Origin: Sipunculus nudus | Lineage: Eukaryota > Annelida > Sipuncula > Golfingiida > Sipunculidae | Reading direction: 5' to 3' | Length of the DNA: 64,000 bases | Assembly (NCBI GenBank): GCA_026874595.1 | Contig: CM049306.1 | Location: 83,110,142-83,174,141, forward strand | Shown here: piece after piece, positions 12,247 through 21,761 of the stretch | Position numbering within the stretch: position 1 is the stretch's first letter | Layout: each line of letters opens with the position of its first letter | Notes under the pieces: model-generated | What the model was told of the DNA's origin: nothing | Seen by the model: the letters and a program-made list of their open reading frames with translations, nothing else | The model's database searches: none | Program-made: the position numbers and the translations under genes

Positions 12247-15200
12247 GTGGGGGGTTGCAGGAATGAGGCTGCTTCCTGCGACTCTTGCCATCCCCCCCCC
12301 TACCATAGGAAGCACAGCCATATATTATATTATTATCCCATCTCTGTTGTGCTTAATTTGTTGATAAAAACAATTCAGGAACAGTGATTAAGAAGCATTT
12401 AAGCTGTTATCATATTCCTTGTGTCACCCAGGAGAGGCATTTGTATTTGATTTTTAACCAAATACTGCTTGGCTGATCTTCACACTGAACTTAAGCAACT
12501 TCCAATTAGCGACACTTAGGAAAATTAGATTTAGTACTTTTGTTCATCAATTCAGATCAATTCAGTGGAGCCTGTTAACTTCAATTCCAATTCATTTCAT
12601 TTTCACTTTTTTTTAAATTCAATTCCAACTGATTCAATTTTTCCTTCAATTTGAATTATATTCTTATTCAATACAGAATTGACCCCACGTCTTGACAGAT
12701 CAAGTGGTGCCATCTGTATGTATAAATATAAAACATAATGATTCATGCAAAAAGGAGGTTAAGTTTTCACCTGAGTCTGTTTGCTAGTTAACTTTTATTT
12801 GTTGGTTGGTTTATATCATTCGATAGGATTAAACAAAAATGTTAAAGTGTGAGTGGTAAATGGCTCCTTTTAGACAAGGGTGCTGTGGTCAGAGCCACTT
12901 GACTTGCTACTGATATATCCAAAATGTGTGTTTTACTTCTGCTGACCAACTGGAAAGGAACTAGGTTTTGGACCTGCCTGATAAAAGCAAATAAACATTG
13001 GTAAAATCTGCGGTGAAAATCTGGGCTGAACCTTGGGTAAAATATTTTTTAACCCAGGTTTTACCCACTTTGTTTGGTAAAATAGGTTTTTCCCGGGTTA
13101 AATGCCAACCCTAGGACTCAGTCTACAGGATCGTTTTGCATTGCCAGGGATATGCACTTTACAGTCTCTACTAAGTACCATTACAGTTTTTTTTATTAAA
13201 TCTTCTTCTGCAACAGATATGTATAACTATATTCATTTTTGCCCTTTGAAATATACATAACATTATAAACACTCACCTCATCAATACTGGAATGTGATTT
13301 TACCACCATTGTAGATGCAAAAGCTGTCACTCTGACATACTTGTCTTGAATAGGACAGTTGGGATGTTCAACCACATGTGAGACAAAAACCATGGTTTTG
13401 GCATCATGGTCAATCTGGTGGAGACAAGTAAAGGTCTTATCAATGATGCGCTAAGAAAATTTCTGACATTGTAGTATTAGATATAATACCATTTTTTCAT
13501 TATTCTGTCATTCTGTAGCATGTGACCTATGGTTTATTATGCTCAGTTATAGGTCTCTGTCCATTAATTAAACTGCAACATCAGTGTTTAATTTATCATG
13601 TTCCAGTAATTATCATAATTTAAATTAAGTAAATTATTTCATGTAGCAGTTTTCAGTATGCCAACTCATAATTTATATGCCAATATGCTATACTTTACTG
13701 ATATTTCAGTCCAGTGGAATCATATTGCCATGAGTAGACATGAGTTTATATGCACTACAGAAAGGCAGTCTTCTCTCTCTGTAATAGTTGGGTGATTAAA
13801 CAAGGGACCTATGGGTCACGGCACTCAGCTGAATGTGACAGTTATAACTGCATCAACATAGATTTTTTTAAGTTGCACTGAAAATACTATCCTCAGTGCT
13901 CAGGAACTAGGGCCCAATGATTAGGGGGGGGGGGGGAGGAGAGTTACAACACCTTTGAATATAAATACAAAATACGGAATTAAATTCAATGGTGCTTACA
14001 GGGACTGGTGGAAGTTACAGCACCTCTGCATATACGTAAAGGATAAAATTTAATTCAAATGAAATTATTTTTAAATATTTAAAAACAGACAGACAGATGG
14101 AAAACAAAGCAAATAATGTTATTTCCATTCTACTGAGACAGGAAAATAATGAACAAATATTTGCATTAGATTCTATTTTTTTTGTTAAGTCATTTTTTTA
14201 AAGTTTAAAAAGTTTACTATATTTACAGTATATCATATATATCTGAATATTTAAATGGATTCACGAATCTTAATTGCATCAACATTTATGCTTAATTTTG
14301 TCAGGTAACATCACATTATGCACACAGATATATTTCTTTTTTTTTTTATAAAATATATTTTTTAAATTTGCAAAGCAATAAATATATGAAAATAACAATC
14401 CAGAATTCACAATTTGCACCTTTATTTATCCAGAATTTGTTTCATATTTTATCAAATTATGTCTACTGATGGGTTAAGTTATATTTTGTTTAATTATTTA
14501 AAAGGAAATATTTTCTTAAAAATGCTACATCAGAACACTGTGGCATCTCTTGGATTACTTCTTGAATTAATATTTCAAGAAAAGTTGTGCACATTGGATC
14601 AAAAACAGCTTTACATTTAAAGAAATACAGTTGACAATAACAATCCATGTATTGCAATATATATGGTGATGGTGGTGGTGGTGGTGGGGGGGGGGTGTTA
14701 GGGTAGGGCCCATGAGAATAAGTGTATGTTTATTATAGCAGGCGTGTTCTGCCAGTGCTGCAACTCTAATAAGGTTACCTAGGAAAGGCTGTAGTGAGCA
14801 AAAGTGGGGTCTTGGATATACAAAATGCAAATACATTAGAGCATCTGAAAAACTTCAATATAAGAATAATTTTTAAATCCACATGTATCCCGGCTGTGAA
14901 AATAAATTAAATATACTTACAAGAAGAAAAAAGGTGCCATGGTCAAATCTGGGCAAAATTTAAGGTACCAATTTTATATTTTTGCTAATATCTTAAAAAA
15001 TTTAAAAGATTTTGATATAATTTTGGGTATACAATTAAATTTTGATTTATTAAAGTTATTTTTACTGAAAAGAAGTCCCTAGCTTTACCATTTTTTTGTG
15101 TTAAGTGACCAAATATTTTTCCTGATTTTTTTGCAAAGTGCAATATGTTAAGGCCCATAATTTTTTTAAATTTTATAATACAGACATAATTTCTGGCATG

Positions 15201-18200
15201 TACATAGAAACTATATAGAGGAATATTTATGGTAAATATGAGGATAAACAGACGATTGGTTTTTATATTAGGCAGTCCTGAAGTGTTACAATAGGTTTTT
15301 AATAAAAAATTGAGGTTTATCCTTGATTTCTCAAAGGAACAAAGTCGCAAAGACCCAGTTTTCGGTTTGGTAGGAGATCTTGGGAACATCTAACATTATG
15401 CCAAATTTTGGATTCCTAGGTCTTATGGTTTCAAAACGTGCCATATCTATGGACGGACAGACAGAAGGACGACGGACAATGGACCACGACTATAGCTTAG
15501 ATGACTTATAGTCAGCTGAGCTAAAAATGACCATTGAAAATGACAAGTGCAGTAAACACATACCCTGTATCTTCTGACATAAACATATTCCCTGCTCCTC
15601 ATTGGATACTGGAATGAGTATTTTGAAAATTGTAATAACTGATCATATATTTTCAAAACATATTCAAGAACCTGTCAAATAATCCCTAACATAGTTTTTA
15701 CAATTGTTGCTGTAAGGCACTATTTAAAAAAAAACATTTTTTAATCATGTTCACATAAATATTACACATACTAACTTTGAAGAAAACTTTTTTTCAGAAA
15801 AACTTTGAGAGAAAAAAGTATTCACAGATGAAAAAAGGTATTATTTGATTTGTCACTGGAATTGAATTCTTTGAAGATAGTGTCACTAAACTAAACTTAA
15901 GAATTTATAACATTATTAGATATAGTATTACATAAAGAAATCAGATAAACGATGTATGATTTCCCCTATGATTTTAACAGATAAGAAATGCCTTGACACA
16001 GAGAACTACAGTTTTAAGATTACAAGTAGAGGGAGAAGAAATATATATGAATCACTTACCGGAAAATGAGTGACCCAGCGTATGACCTCTGACCCTGATC
16101 TGTCATCTTGGTCCACTTTGTCAAGTTCAATAATTAATGAATCCCACTTTTTCCTGTATTCTAAATCAACCTGCAAAAGAAAATACACTGGGTGACTGTA
16201 TAAAAATCCATAAACACCTTACTCATCTAAATATTAATTTACCATTTCTGGAGAAATTTCATAAAAAATTGGTAACATATAGCTATTTTATAAATTCTAA
16301 CTGGTTTGTCATGGAATTAATAATAAAAATATCCTTCTTACCTGTACATTGAAAAAGGCTTTGGCAGGGATGTCATGGAAACTACCTAATACTGAAATGA
16401 AAACAAAAGAATTGTAAACAGCTAATACAAACTAGTGAACAAATATTATTAAACACTTTTTAAGTGGGCCTCTGAAGGACCAACAATCATAAGTATACAG
16501 AACAAGAGGAGTGTACAAAAAATATCAGACCTAGACTACACCTTCAGAAATATATTAAGGTTCTTTGACTTACTGAAGTTATCTTAAAATGTGTGAGGAT
16601 TATAATAAAAAAAAAGCTGAGAAGTTTATAAGATAAAATGTTAACATACACGGTATCACTGCAGGGACTATTTGATAAAAAATTTTAATCATATACATGG
16701 CACTGATGACAAGCATGCCACAATTAATGTTACACTCCTAACTCAGTGGTTATACACTGTAGTCATTCTGGATTCTTGGCCCTGTGCCAGAACACGTGTT
16801 AACCAGACCAACAAGGACAGGGTGTCACAGGTTTAAACTTGGAGCTGGATGCACAATGTGATACAATGCTCTCATTGGTCTGATTAGTAGTTATTACAAT
16901 TCTTTGCCCTGTGCAGAGAATGAGTACAATGTATAACCACTGCATAAGGAGTATCAATTAATGTTTGATGGTATAAAAAAAGCACAGGACTAAAATTTCT
17001 ATCATCAACCTTGCTGTCCTTTTCAATAAGTTGTGATCCCCTGTCCATAACACCATTTTAATCTATGTCATTTGGTGATTTTTTGCTTGTCTTTTTCATT
17101 TGTCCTTTAACAAGTTGAATCTTGCAGGACTCTAGTTATTTAGGGATTTCTTGGCTGTCCCTTTCTTTTCATTTCACTTAAATAGTACTATAAGTAGTAT
17201 TATAGGATTATAGCCAGTATTATATATCCCATTATTTCAATGCTGAAGGTTTTTTGTAGGTATTTTGAAATTTTTAAGGAACCATAGTAATTACATACCT
17301 TTGTATTCATAAAGGTGACTGTTGGGCATCAGCTTTCTCCATACCTGGAGATTTGGTCTATCTATTACTTGTTCCCACTTGTCAAGCCAGTCACAGTTAA
17401 GTGTCACTTTGGTGTCTGTATGAACTACACTTGAGATCTCTGAACCACAGCTGTAAACAAAAGTATTTCATATATACTTCGATATATAAATAAGTAAGGA
17501 TTGCCATACTCATGCATCATGTATACAGAAAAATATGATATTAAAACTGCACAGGATATTTAATCAATAGGCTTTGATGATTGCAATGAGAATGTTTGGA
17601 AAAAAAATTATTGATAACTGAAGTATGTTTTTAACACCTACCACACTTTTGAGGGCATTCAAGAACAAGGGACCCATGGGTCACATCGCTCAGCTGAATT
17701 TTGGAAAATATTAGTAACTGCAAAATATTTTTATTTCTTTTGGTTTTACATGTATATTAGCATTAGAAAAGCTATGAGAAAATGGCTCTGCTAAAATGAA
17801 ACTCTGTAAATTATAGAATAATGGACCTGAGCTAAACCATTTAGTGATGCACCAAGGGAACAAATAGGCCTACGGTAAGTGTTATATAAAAGTAATATTT
17901 CATAAACAAACAATGTGTGAAAGTAATTAAGTTTTCAAAAGTTAAATATATGGCCATATGAGTTAAAAATTAATCCCACAAAGTTTGACCAATATTCCTA
18001 ATTTTAATACTAAGTTAACAGTGTTATTCTCACCTAGGCCCCGCCAACTTTAAGAGATATGAATGAAATGCTACAAAGTATTTATATCTTCTTAAATCTT
18101 GTCAGTTAGTACTTACATTAGATCCTAATATTTTATCACATTTGAATATTAGGATTAAATTCCTGAAATTTTTTTCTAAAAAAAAATCAAAATTGTCCAA

Positions 18201-20377
18201 GTCTCATCAAAAAGAATTTATTTAACATTAAAATTATAAGATTCATCTTGTTTATTAGTCCTGTGTATTTAAGAGGTGGGTGGGGGAGGGGTCTCTGTTG
18301 TTACTGCTCGTTGCTGAAAAAATGTTAATTTTAAGATTCATCTAGTTCATAGTGCAGGTCTGTCAACAGAATGGGGTTGGGGGGGGGGGGGCAGAGAAAA
18401 AGGCTCCCTATGGTAAGGTATTAACTGGAGAAGGCCTGATCAAGCACAACTCAGTGGAGAGAGGGCTTGCCCTAGTGATAGGATTGCATAACATTATGCC
18501 AAATGCCTGGGGAGCATAGAGAGCTGCACTGAATGACCTACAGTCACCAAAGTGGACTGCTTGAAAATGTAAGGGAATACAACAAGAGCCTCCAAAAAAA
18601 TTCAATAACTAGCCTAATTTTGCAGCTTTTATTTTCAAATTTCAGATTTTAACAGATTAAATCCTTATGTGTACATGCTGTGAAAATTATATCCACAGTA
18701 CTTACAATAAAAAAAAGTGCTGTGGCCAAAGTTGGGCAAAATTAAAGGTACCAATTTTATATTTTTGCCAATATTAAAAAAAATTTAACAGATTTTGATC
18801 TAAATTTTGGTATACAATTAAATTTTGATTAATTAAAGTTGTATTACTGAAAAAAAGTCCCTACCTTTAACACTTTTGGTCTTTAGTGACAAAATATTTT
18901 TCCTGATTTTTTTACAAAGTCCATTAAGTTTGGGCCCATAACTTTTTTAAATTAAATAATACTGACTTAATTTCTGGCATGTACATAGGAAGTTACCTGT
19001 ACCTGGCCATTTCGCAAGTACCTGTACCTAGGTACTGTCACATGTACCTGGCCCCAACCCTGGTTCCTATGTATATATGGGGAACAGTTGACATGATTTG
19101 GACCATTACATCTAACAGGGGTGGGGCCAGGTACAAGTGAAAGTACCTAGGTACAGGTACTTGTGAATTGGCCAGGTACAGGTACTTGATTTTCACAGAA
19201 TACCTAGGTACAGGTACTGGTACTTTAGAAAGTACCTAGGTACAGGTACATTTGTTTTAGGATCACTTCAAAGACTTCTTTACGGATAATAATAGCGGCA
19301 TAAATTCACATATATGCATGTTAACATTCTTTTTTTCTGTCAAATAATACTGATGTAATTTGCTTATGTATATTCTATATATGAGTATAAAGTATATTAT
19401 CACACCAATGGCTTCCTGTTTATTTTACACTACAGGTAATCAAATTTAATGCTTAAAGAGAAAAAAAATTAAAAAAACTGAATATGAAAATGTACCTGGA
19501 GTACCTTGTACCAGGTACAGGTACTTTAGTTCCAGGTACAGGTACAAGGTACTTCCTTCTCATGACCGCCAGGTACAGGTACTCTGAAATGTGTACCTAG
19601 GTACAGGTACAGGTACAAGTAACTGGTCCCAACCCTGACAACTAATTGAGCATTTGATATAGTTATTATCCAAAGAATATTCTGCTTACATTCAATATCA
19701 ATTTACAGAATCACACATATATGTAACGACTCCGAAAATACCACTTTCATAACATTATCATATATCAGGTCATGAATCGCCTTGCTTCCTTGCAGTTATG
19801 AATTGCCTTGGTTGCTTTGTCTCACACTGATTTCCAGTCGAGAACCGGTTTTCTATTGTTTTGTATTGTTTTCATTTTGACAAACACACCCGTCAACCCG
19901 CACCCTGCCAAGCCTCAGTCTCATGACACCGAGAAATGATCAGTGTCCATTTTGTGCTTGGCAGGTAAGGACAGTTTTTACTGAACATTTTACTAACATT
20001 TAACCAATTCGTTACTTTCAGTTTCAGTATATCTTGTAAAGTGTTTATATTCTATATTTCATTTGTTATGCTACTAGGTATTTTATATTTGTTGTACATG
20101 CATGAATAATGTACATGTAACCGAGTGATATGTCCACTACTTCTGTACATATTAAGTAATCAATTGTAATGTGCATGTTATATGAATTGTATATACCATA
20201 TATATCATATCATATGTATCAGTATCCATTTTGTGCTTTGCAGGGACTCTGGATCGGAGCATTCCAGGATATGTATATATATATTACTGAATAAACCAAC
20301 TTTTATATATAGATACATTTATTGCGCTGCCTTGCTATTACTCACGCCGGGTAACCTGGGCTTTTGCCGGGAACACC

Positions 20378-20419
<42 letters not shown>

Positions 20420-20937
20420 ATATATATATTAGAGTACTTGAGTCTTTACTTTATCTTATTGTATAGGATTTCATGGCCTAGCCAACTACATTTTTATGCA
20501 CGGATTCTGCTTTGAAAAATACTGTACAAGTTTATATTTTCCACTTTTTCAATAAAAAATTACCTTTCCATTTCTTGTTCTGAAACTTGCTGCTTATTCC
20601 AGTCAAACAAACAGGCACTCATAAGTAGTGACAGGTTCCGTGCTTTCCATTTCTGCATGAACTGTCTTTTAAATCTTTCCATGAGCTTCCCGACTGCTTT
20701 TTTGTCGTAAAGGTTATTGTACAGCAGGAACACTTGTGACAGCCGTCGCACTCGCTGGGCAGCAATGGCATTACACTGTCTAGCAAAAAGTTTGGTGATG
20801 ATGTTGAAGTAACGATTACATGATGTGATGGCTTTGTTCAGGCGCAGCGACCAGAGAGGTCGAACCAATGGGGCAGCACGCATGGTTGACAGTCCTCGTG
20901 CACCCCTCCCAAATGATGTATTCCAAACAATGTTCAT
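8453..20937 (-). CDS. STARD7: StAR-related lipid transfer protein 7, mitochondrial (8 exons, full CDS)
   Basis: Gene model read from splice sites; CDS exons in transcript order are 20937-20564, 17450-17299, 16391-16342, 16170-16060, 15608-15564, 13414-13277, 10250-10166 and 8562-8453. They total 1065 nt (354 aa; human STARD7 is about 370). Every intron is GT-AG and the frame is continuous. Residues 1 to about 77 have many Arg/Lys and no Asp/Glu, as in a mitochondrial presequence. The rest, from about residue 110, is a START domain; YVYVRRYR (exon 5) and the exon 7 segment NGFDYILTY are typical of the family. Known family role: carries phosphatidylcholine to mitochondria, and in mammals also takes part in coenzyme Q handling. 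In-frame TAA TAA lies six bases before the ATG, which supports this start. It is divergently paired with CFAP43. The 3' UTR end is not defined. Confidence 0.93.
8709..8778 (+). repeat. Perfect 35 bp tandem duplication (x2)
   Basis: Two identical 35 bp units, each beginning ATTTATACGTTTATAG and ending TTTACAGCT, in STARD7 intron 7. Identity of the copies implies a recent event. Confidence 0.95.
9180..9990 (+). repeat. Diverged tandem array, ~120-150 bp units (about 6)
   Basis: The motif ACATGCacaATTTCAGgC recurs near 9190, 9317, 9457, 9579, 9728 and 9868, with AGATGGAGGTATCCAAGATC between copies. Lies in STARD7 intron 7. Minus-strand frames look protein-like only because the unit repeats. Confidence 0.7.
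10166..10250 (-). CDS. STARD7: STARD7 exon 7
   Basis: Residues 291-319; NGFDYILTYHDDPQASIPSP followed by ALNWMAST, the strand entering the C-terminal START helix. Acceptor TTTTCAG, donor GTACAC; leaves in phase 1. Confidence 0.92.
10513..12693. mobile_element. 2.2 kb hAT-like element, no transposase seen
   Basis: Ends CAGATCTGGGGTCAATTC and, inverted, AAGACGTGGGGTCAATTC, flanked by GACGGATC (10505-10512) and GACAGATC (12694-12701), an 8 bp target duplication with one mismatch. Subterminal zones are packed with CAATTCAATT motifs. The inside holds G/C runs (11.0-11.1, 11.5, 12.2 kb) and no recognisable transposase. Sits in STARD7 intron 6. Confidence 0.65.
12211..12245 (+). repeat. (GT)n then poly-G microsatellite
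   Basis: GT dinucleotides running into an uninterrupted G tract. Confidence 0.9.
13277..13414 (-). CDS. STARD7: STARD7 exon 6
   Basis: Residues 245-290; contains VFVSHVVEHPNCPIQDKYVR, matching the START strand before the C-terminal helix. Acceptor CACCAG, donor GTGAGT. Confidence 0.93.
13799..15528 (+). mobile_element. 1.7 kb element with AACAAG...GAGCTAAAAA ends and a different body
   Basis: Begins AACAAGGGACCTATGGGTCA with CTCAGCTGA close by, and ends ATAGTCAGCTGAGCTAAAAA, as in the six-unit elements. The interior lacks the GGTGGCGCCACC units; it has instead a unit also found at 18.66-18.99 kb (GGTACCAATTTTATATTTTT). Short G and GGT runs interrupt it. Located in STARD7 intron 5. Confidence 0.65.
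14665..14696 (+). repeat. (GGT)n/poly-G microsatellite
   Basis: GGT trinucleotide run ending in a G tract, inside the 13.8-15.5 kb element. Confidence 0.9.
15564..15608 (-). CDS. STARD7: STARD7 exon 5
   Basis: A 45 bp exon, YPMRSREYVYVRRYR (residues 230-244), the best family signature in the gene. Acceptor ATTCCAG, donor GTATGT; phase 0 at both ends. Confidence 0.94.
16060..16170 (-). CDS. STARD7: STARD7 exon 4
   Basis: Residues 193-229; starts VDLEYRKKWDSLIIELDKVD, a conserved START-domain segment. Acceptor TTGCAG, donor GTAAGT; phase 0 at both ends. Confidence 0.94.
16342..16391 (-). CDS. STARD7: STARD7 exon 3
   Basis: A 50 bp exon for residues 176-192 (VLGSFHDIPAKAFFNVQ). Acceptor TTTCAG, donor GTAAGA; restores phase 0. 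Confidence 0.9.
16720..16966. mobile_element. ~245 bp MITE with long imperfect TIRs
   Basis: Inverted ends share CAGTGGTTATACAyTGTA and TCATTCT, with ACTCCT outside; ATTAAT lies at both outer edges and may be part of the target duplication. Lies in STARD7 intron 2. Superfamily not assigned. Confidence 0.65.
17299..17450 (-). CDS. STARD7: STARD7 exon 2
   Basis: Residues 125-176, the start of the START domain; includes NCDWLDKWEQVIDRPNLQVW. Acceptor TTTACAG, donor GTATG; enters in phase 2 and leaves in phase 1. Confidence 0.93.
17668..18990 (+). mobile_element. Second copy of the AACAAG-type element, 3' end lost
   Basis: Begins AACAAGGGACCCATGGGTCA with GCTCAGCTGA near by and shares the 18.66-18.99 kb body with the 14.88-15.21 kb part of the complete copy. 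A hAT fragment interrupts it at about 18.99 kb; no 3' end found. Confidence 0.6.
18991..19061. mobile_element. hAT fragment, one TIR
   Basis: Short stretch of TACCTGTACC motifs ending GGCCCCAACCCTG, the same terminal sequence (inverted) as the neighbouring 522 bp element. The other end is missing. Confidence 0.5.
19116..19637. mobile_element. 522 bp non-autonomous hAT element full of GGTACAGGTAC repeats
   Basis: TIRs CAGGGGTGGGGCCAG and, inverted, CAGGGTTGGGACCAG; flanked by ACATCTAA (19108-19115) and ACAACTAA (19638-19645), an 8 bp duplication with one mismatch, the hAT hallmark. The outer ~130 bp on each side are arrays of ACCTAGGTACAGGTAC-type units, short palindromes with a GTAC core; the centre is unique AT-rich DNA. 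No coding. Lies in STARD7 intron 1. Confidence 0.8.
20380..20416. repeat. (TA)n microsatellite
   Basis: About 18 TA dinucleotides, 150 bp downstream of STARD7 exon 1 on the transcript. Confidence 0.95.
20564..20937 (-). CDS. STARD7: STARD7 exon 1 (start codon, mitochondrial presequence)
   Basis: Encodes residues 1-125. It begins MNIVWNTSFGRGARG and is rich in Arg with no acidic residue until about position 78, which fits a cleavable mitochondrial targeting signal. The codon at the junction is split: GAA AG before the donor GTAAT. A is at -3 of the ATG, a good initiation context. Confidence 0.92.
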
Positions 20938-21612
20938 TTTTTATTACTTTAAGTTACAAAAGTTGCTGAATACCCAGGATTCAATTTAATAAAGTTTTGA
21001 CTGCACTGTGCAGTGTATAGATCTAGTGTTTGGGCAAGCACGAGTACTCGGAGTAGGCCTACATGTCGTGATCAGCAGGGACCCACCCCTCTCTGTATCA
21101 TTAACCAGATCTTTGCAGAATTTAGCTTCTGCTTATGAAGAAAACATACAGTACAACCTTTTCAGACGCTGCAGCGTTTTTCGTCAATTGCAGTATATTA
21201 TATGATTAATTAAGAGAACAGAGTACTGGAAACAATCGGCACGTTGCGTTGACAATCGTGACCTCACCGCTTGACATTGACCTCTCAAGGTGTTATAACT
21301 TTAGACTGAGTACTGCTCTTAAAGCAAAAAAATGAGCGATCTGTGTGGATAGAGACCAGATTATAAAAAGTAACCAGTCTATTTTCCTATATAGTTTGGT
21401 GTAAACCTACTGCCGGCATTTATTTTAAATACAGGCAAAGTATTTGGGCCTGTATACTGCTTCTAGTGAATAATCCTTTTTTTTGAGAATTCAATCAGGG
21501 CAATTATTCTTTTATCGATGTTAATCTATAATATGATCGTTTTTCAATGTGTTTTAGCAATTGTATGAAGAAAACAAATCTTGATGAGCCACACGGGAAA
21601 GTGCGAGATTTG

Positions 21613-21626
21613 GGTTCCTGGCAACC
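21613..21626 (-). promoter_or_regulatory. X-box-like RFX site upstream of CFAP43
   Basis: GGTTCCTGGCAACC reads on the minus strand as GGTTGCCAGGAACC. It has a perfect GTTGCC half site and a second half one base shorter than the consensus GTTGCCATGGCAAC. It lies 107 bp before the CFAP43 ATG, where RFX sites of ciliary genes usually occur. The functional role is inferred. Confidence 0.5.
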
Positions 21627-21628
21627 AA

Positions 21629-21640
21629 CATCATGGCGGA
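21629..21640 (+). promoter_or_regulatory. YY1-like ATGGCGG motif
   Basis: ATCATGGCGGA matches the YY1 core ATGGCGG, often found at or just downstream of transcription starts of TATA-less promoters. It also creates a four-codon upstream reading frame (ATG GCG GAG TAA, 21633-21644) if transcription starts before it. Confidence 0.35.
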
Positions 21641-21732
21641 GTAATCTTCAACTCTGACAACAACGACCGGGTGACCATCAAACGGGCACAGATTGGTTGA
21701 CACAGACACACTTTCATAAAGGAATTGTAAAA

Positions 21733-21761
21733 ATGGATCAAATAGGCCAGTTGGAGCTGAG
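21733..21761 (+). CDS. CFAP43: CFAP43 exon 1
   Basis: Start codon and first nine codons (MDQIGQLEL), then AG before donor GTAAAG; leaves in phase 2. A is at -3 of the ATG. Confidence 0.85.

Larger units (their letters stand above)
20938..21732. promoter_or_regulatory. Divergent STARD7/CFAP43 promoter region
   Basis: The 795 bp between the opposing start codons must hold both 5' UTRs and both core promoters unless a distant non-coding exon exists. CpG is more frequent here than in the introns. No TATA box is obvious. An X-box-like site and a YY1-like motif cluster on the CFAP43 side. Confidence 0.7.

Noticed and set aside
14985-15389. 134-codon minus-strand frame in STARD7 intron 5.
   Set aside because: Lies within an AT-rich repeat that has a second, frame-broken copy at 18.7 kb.
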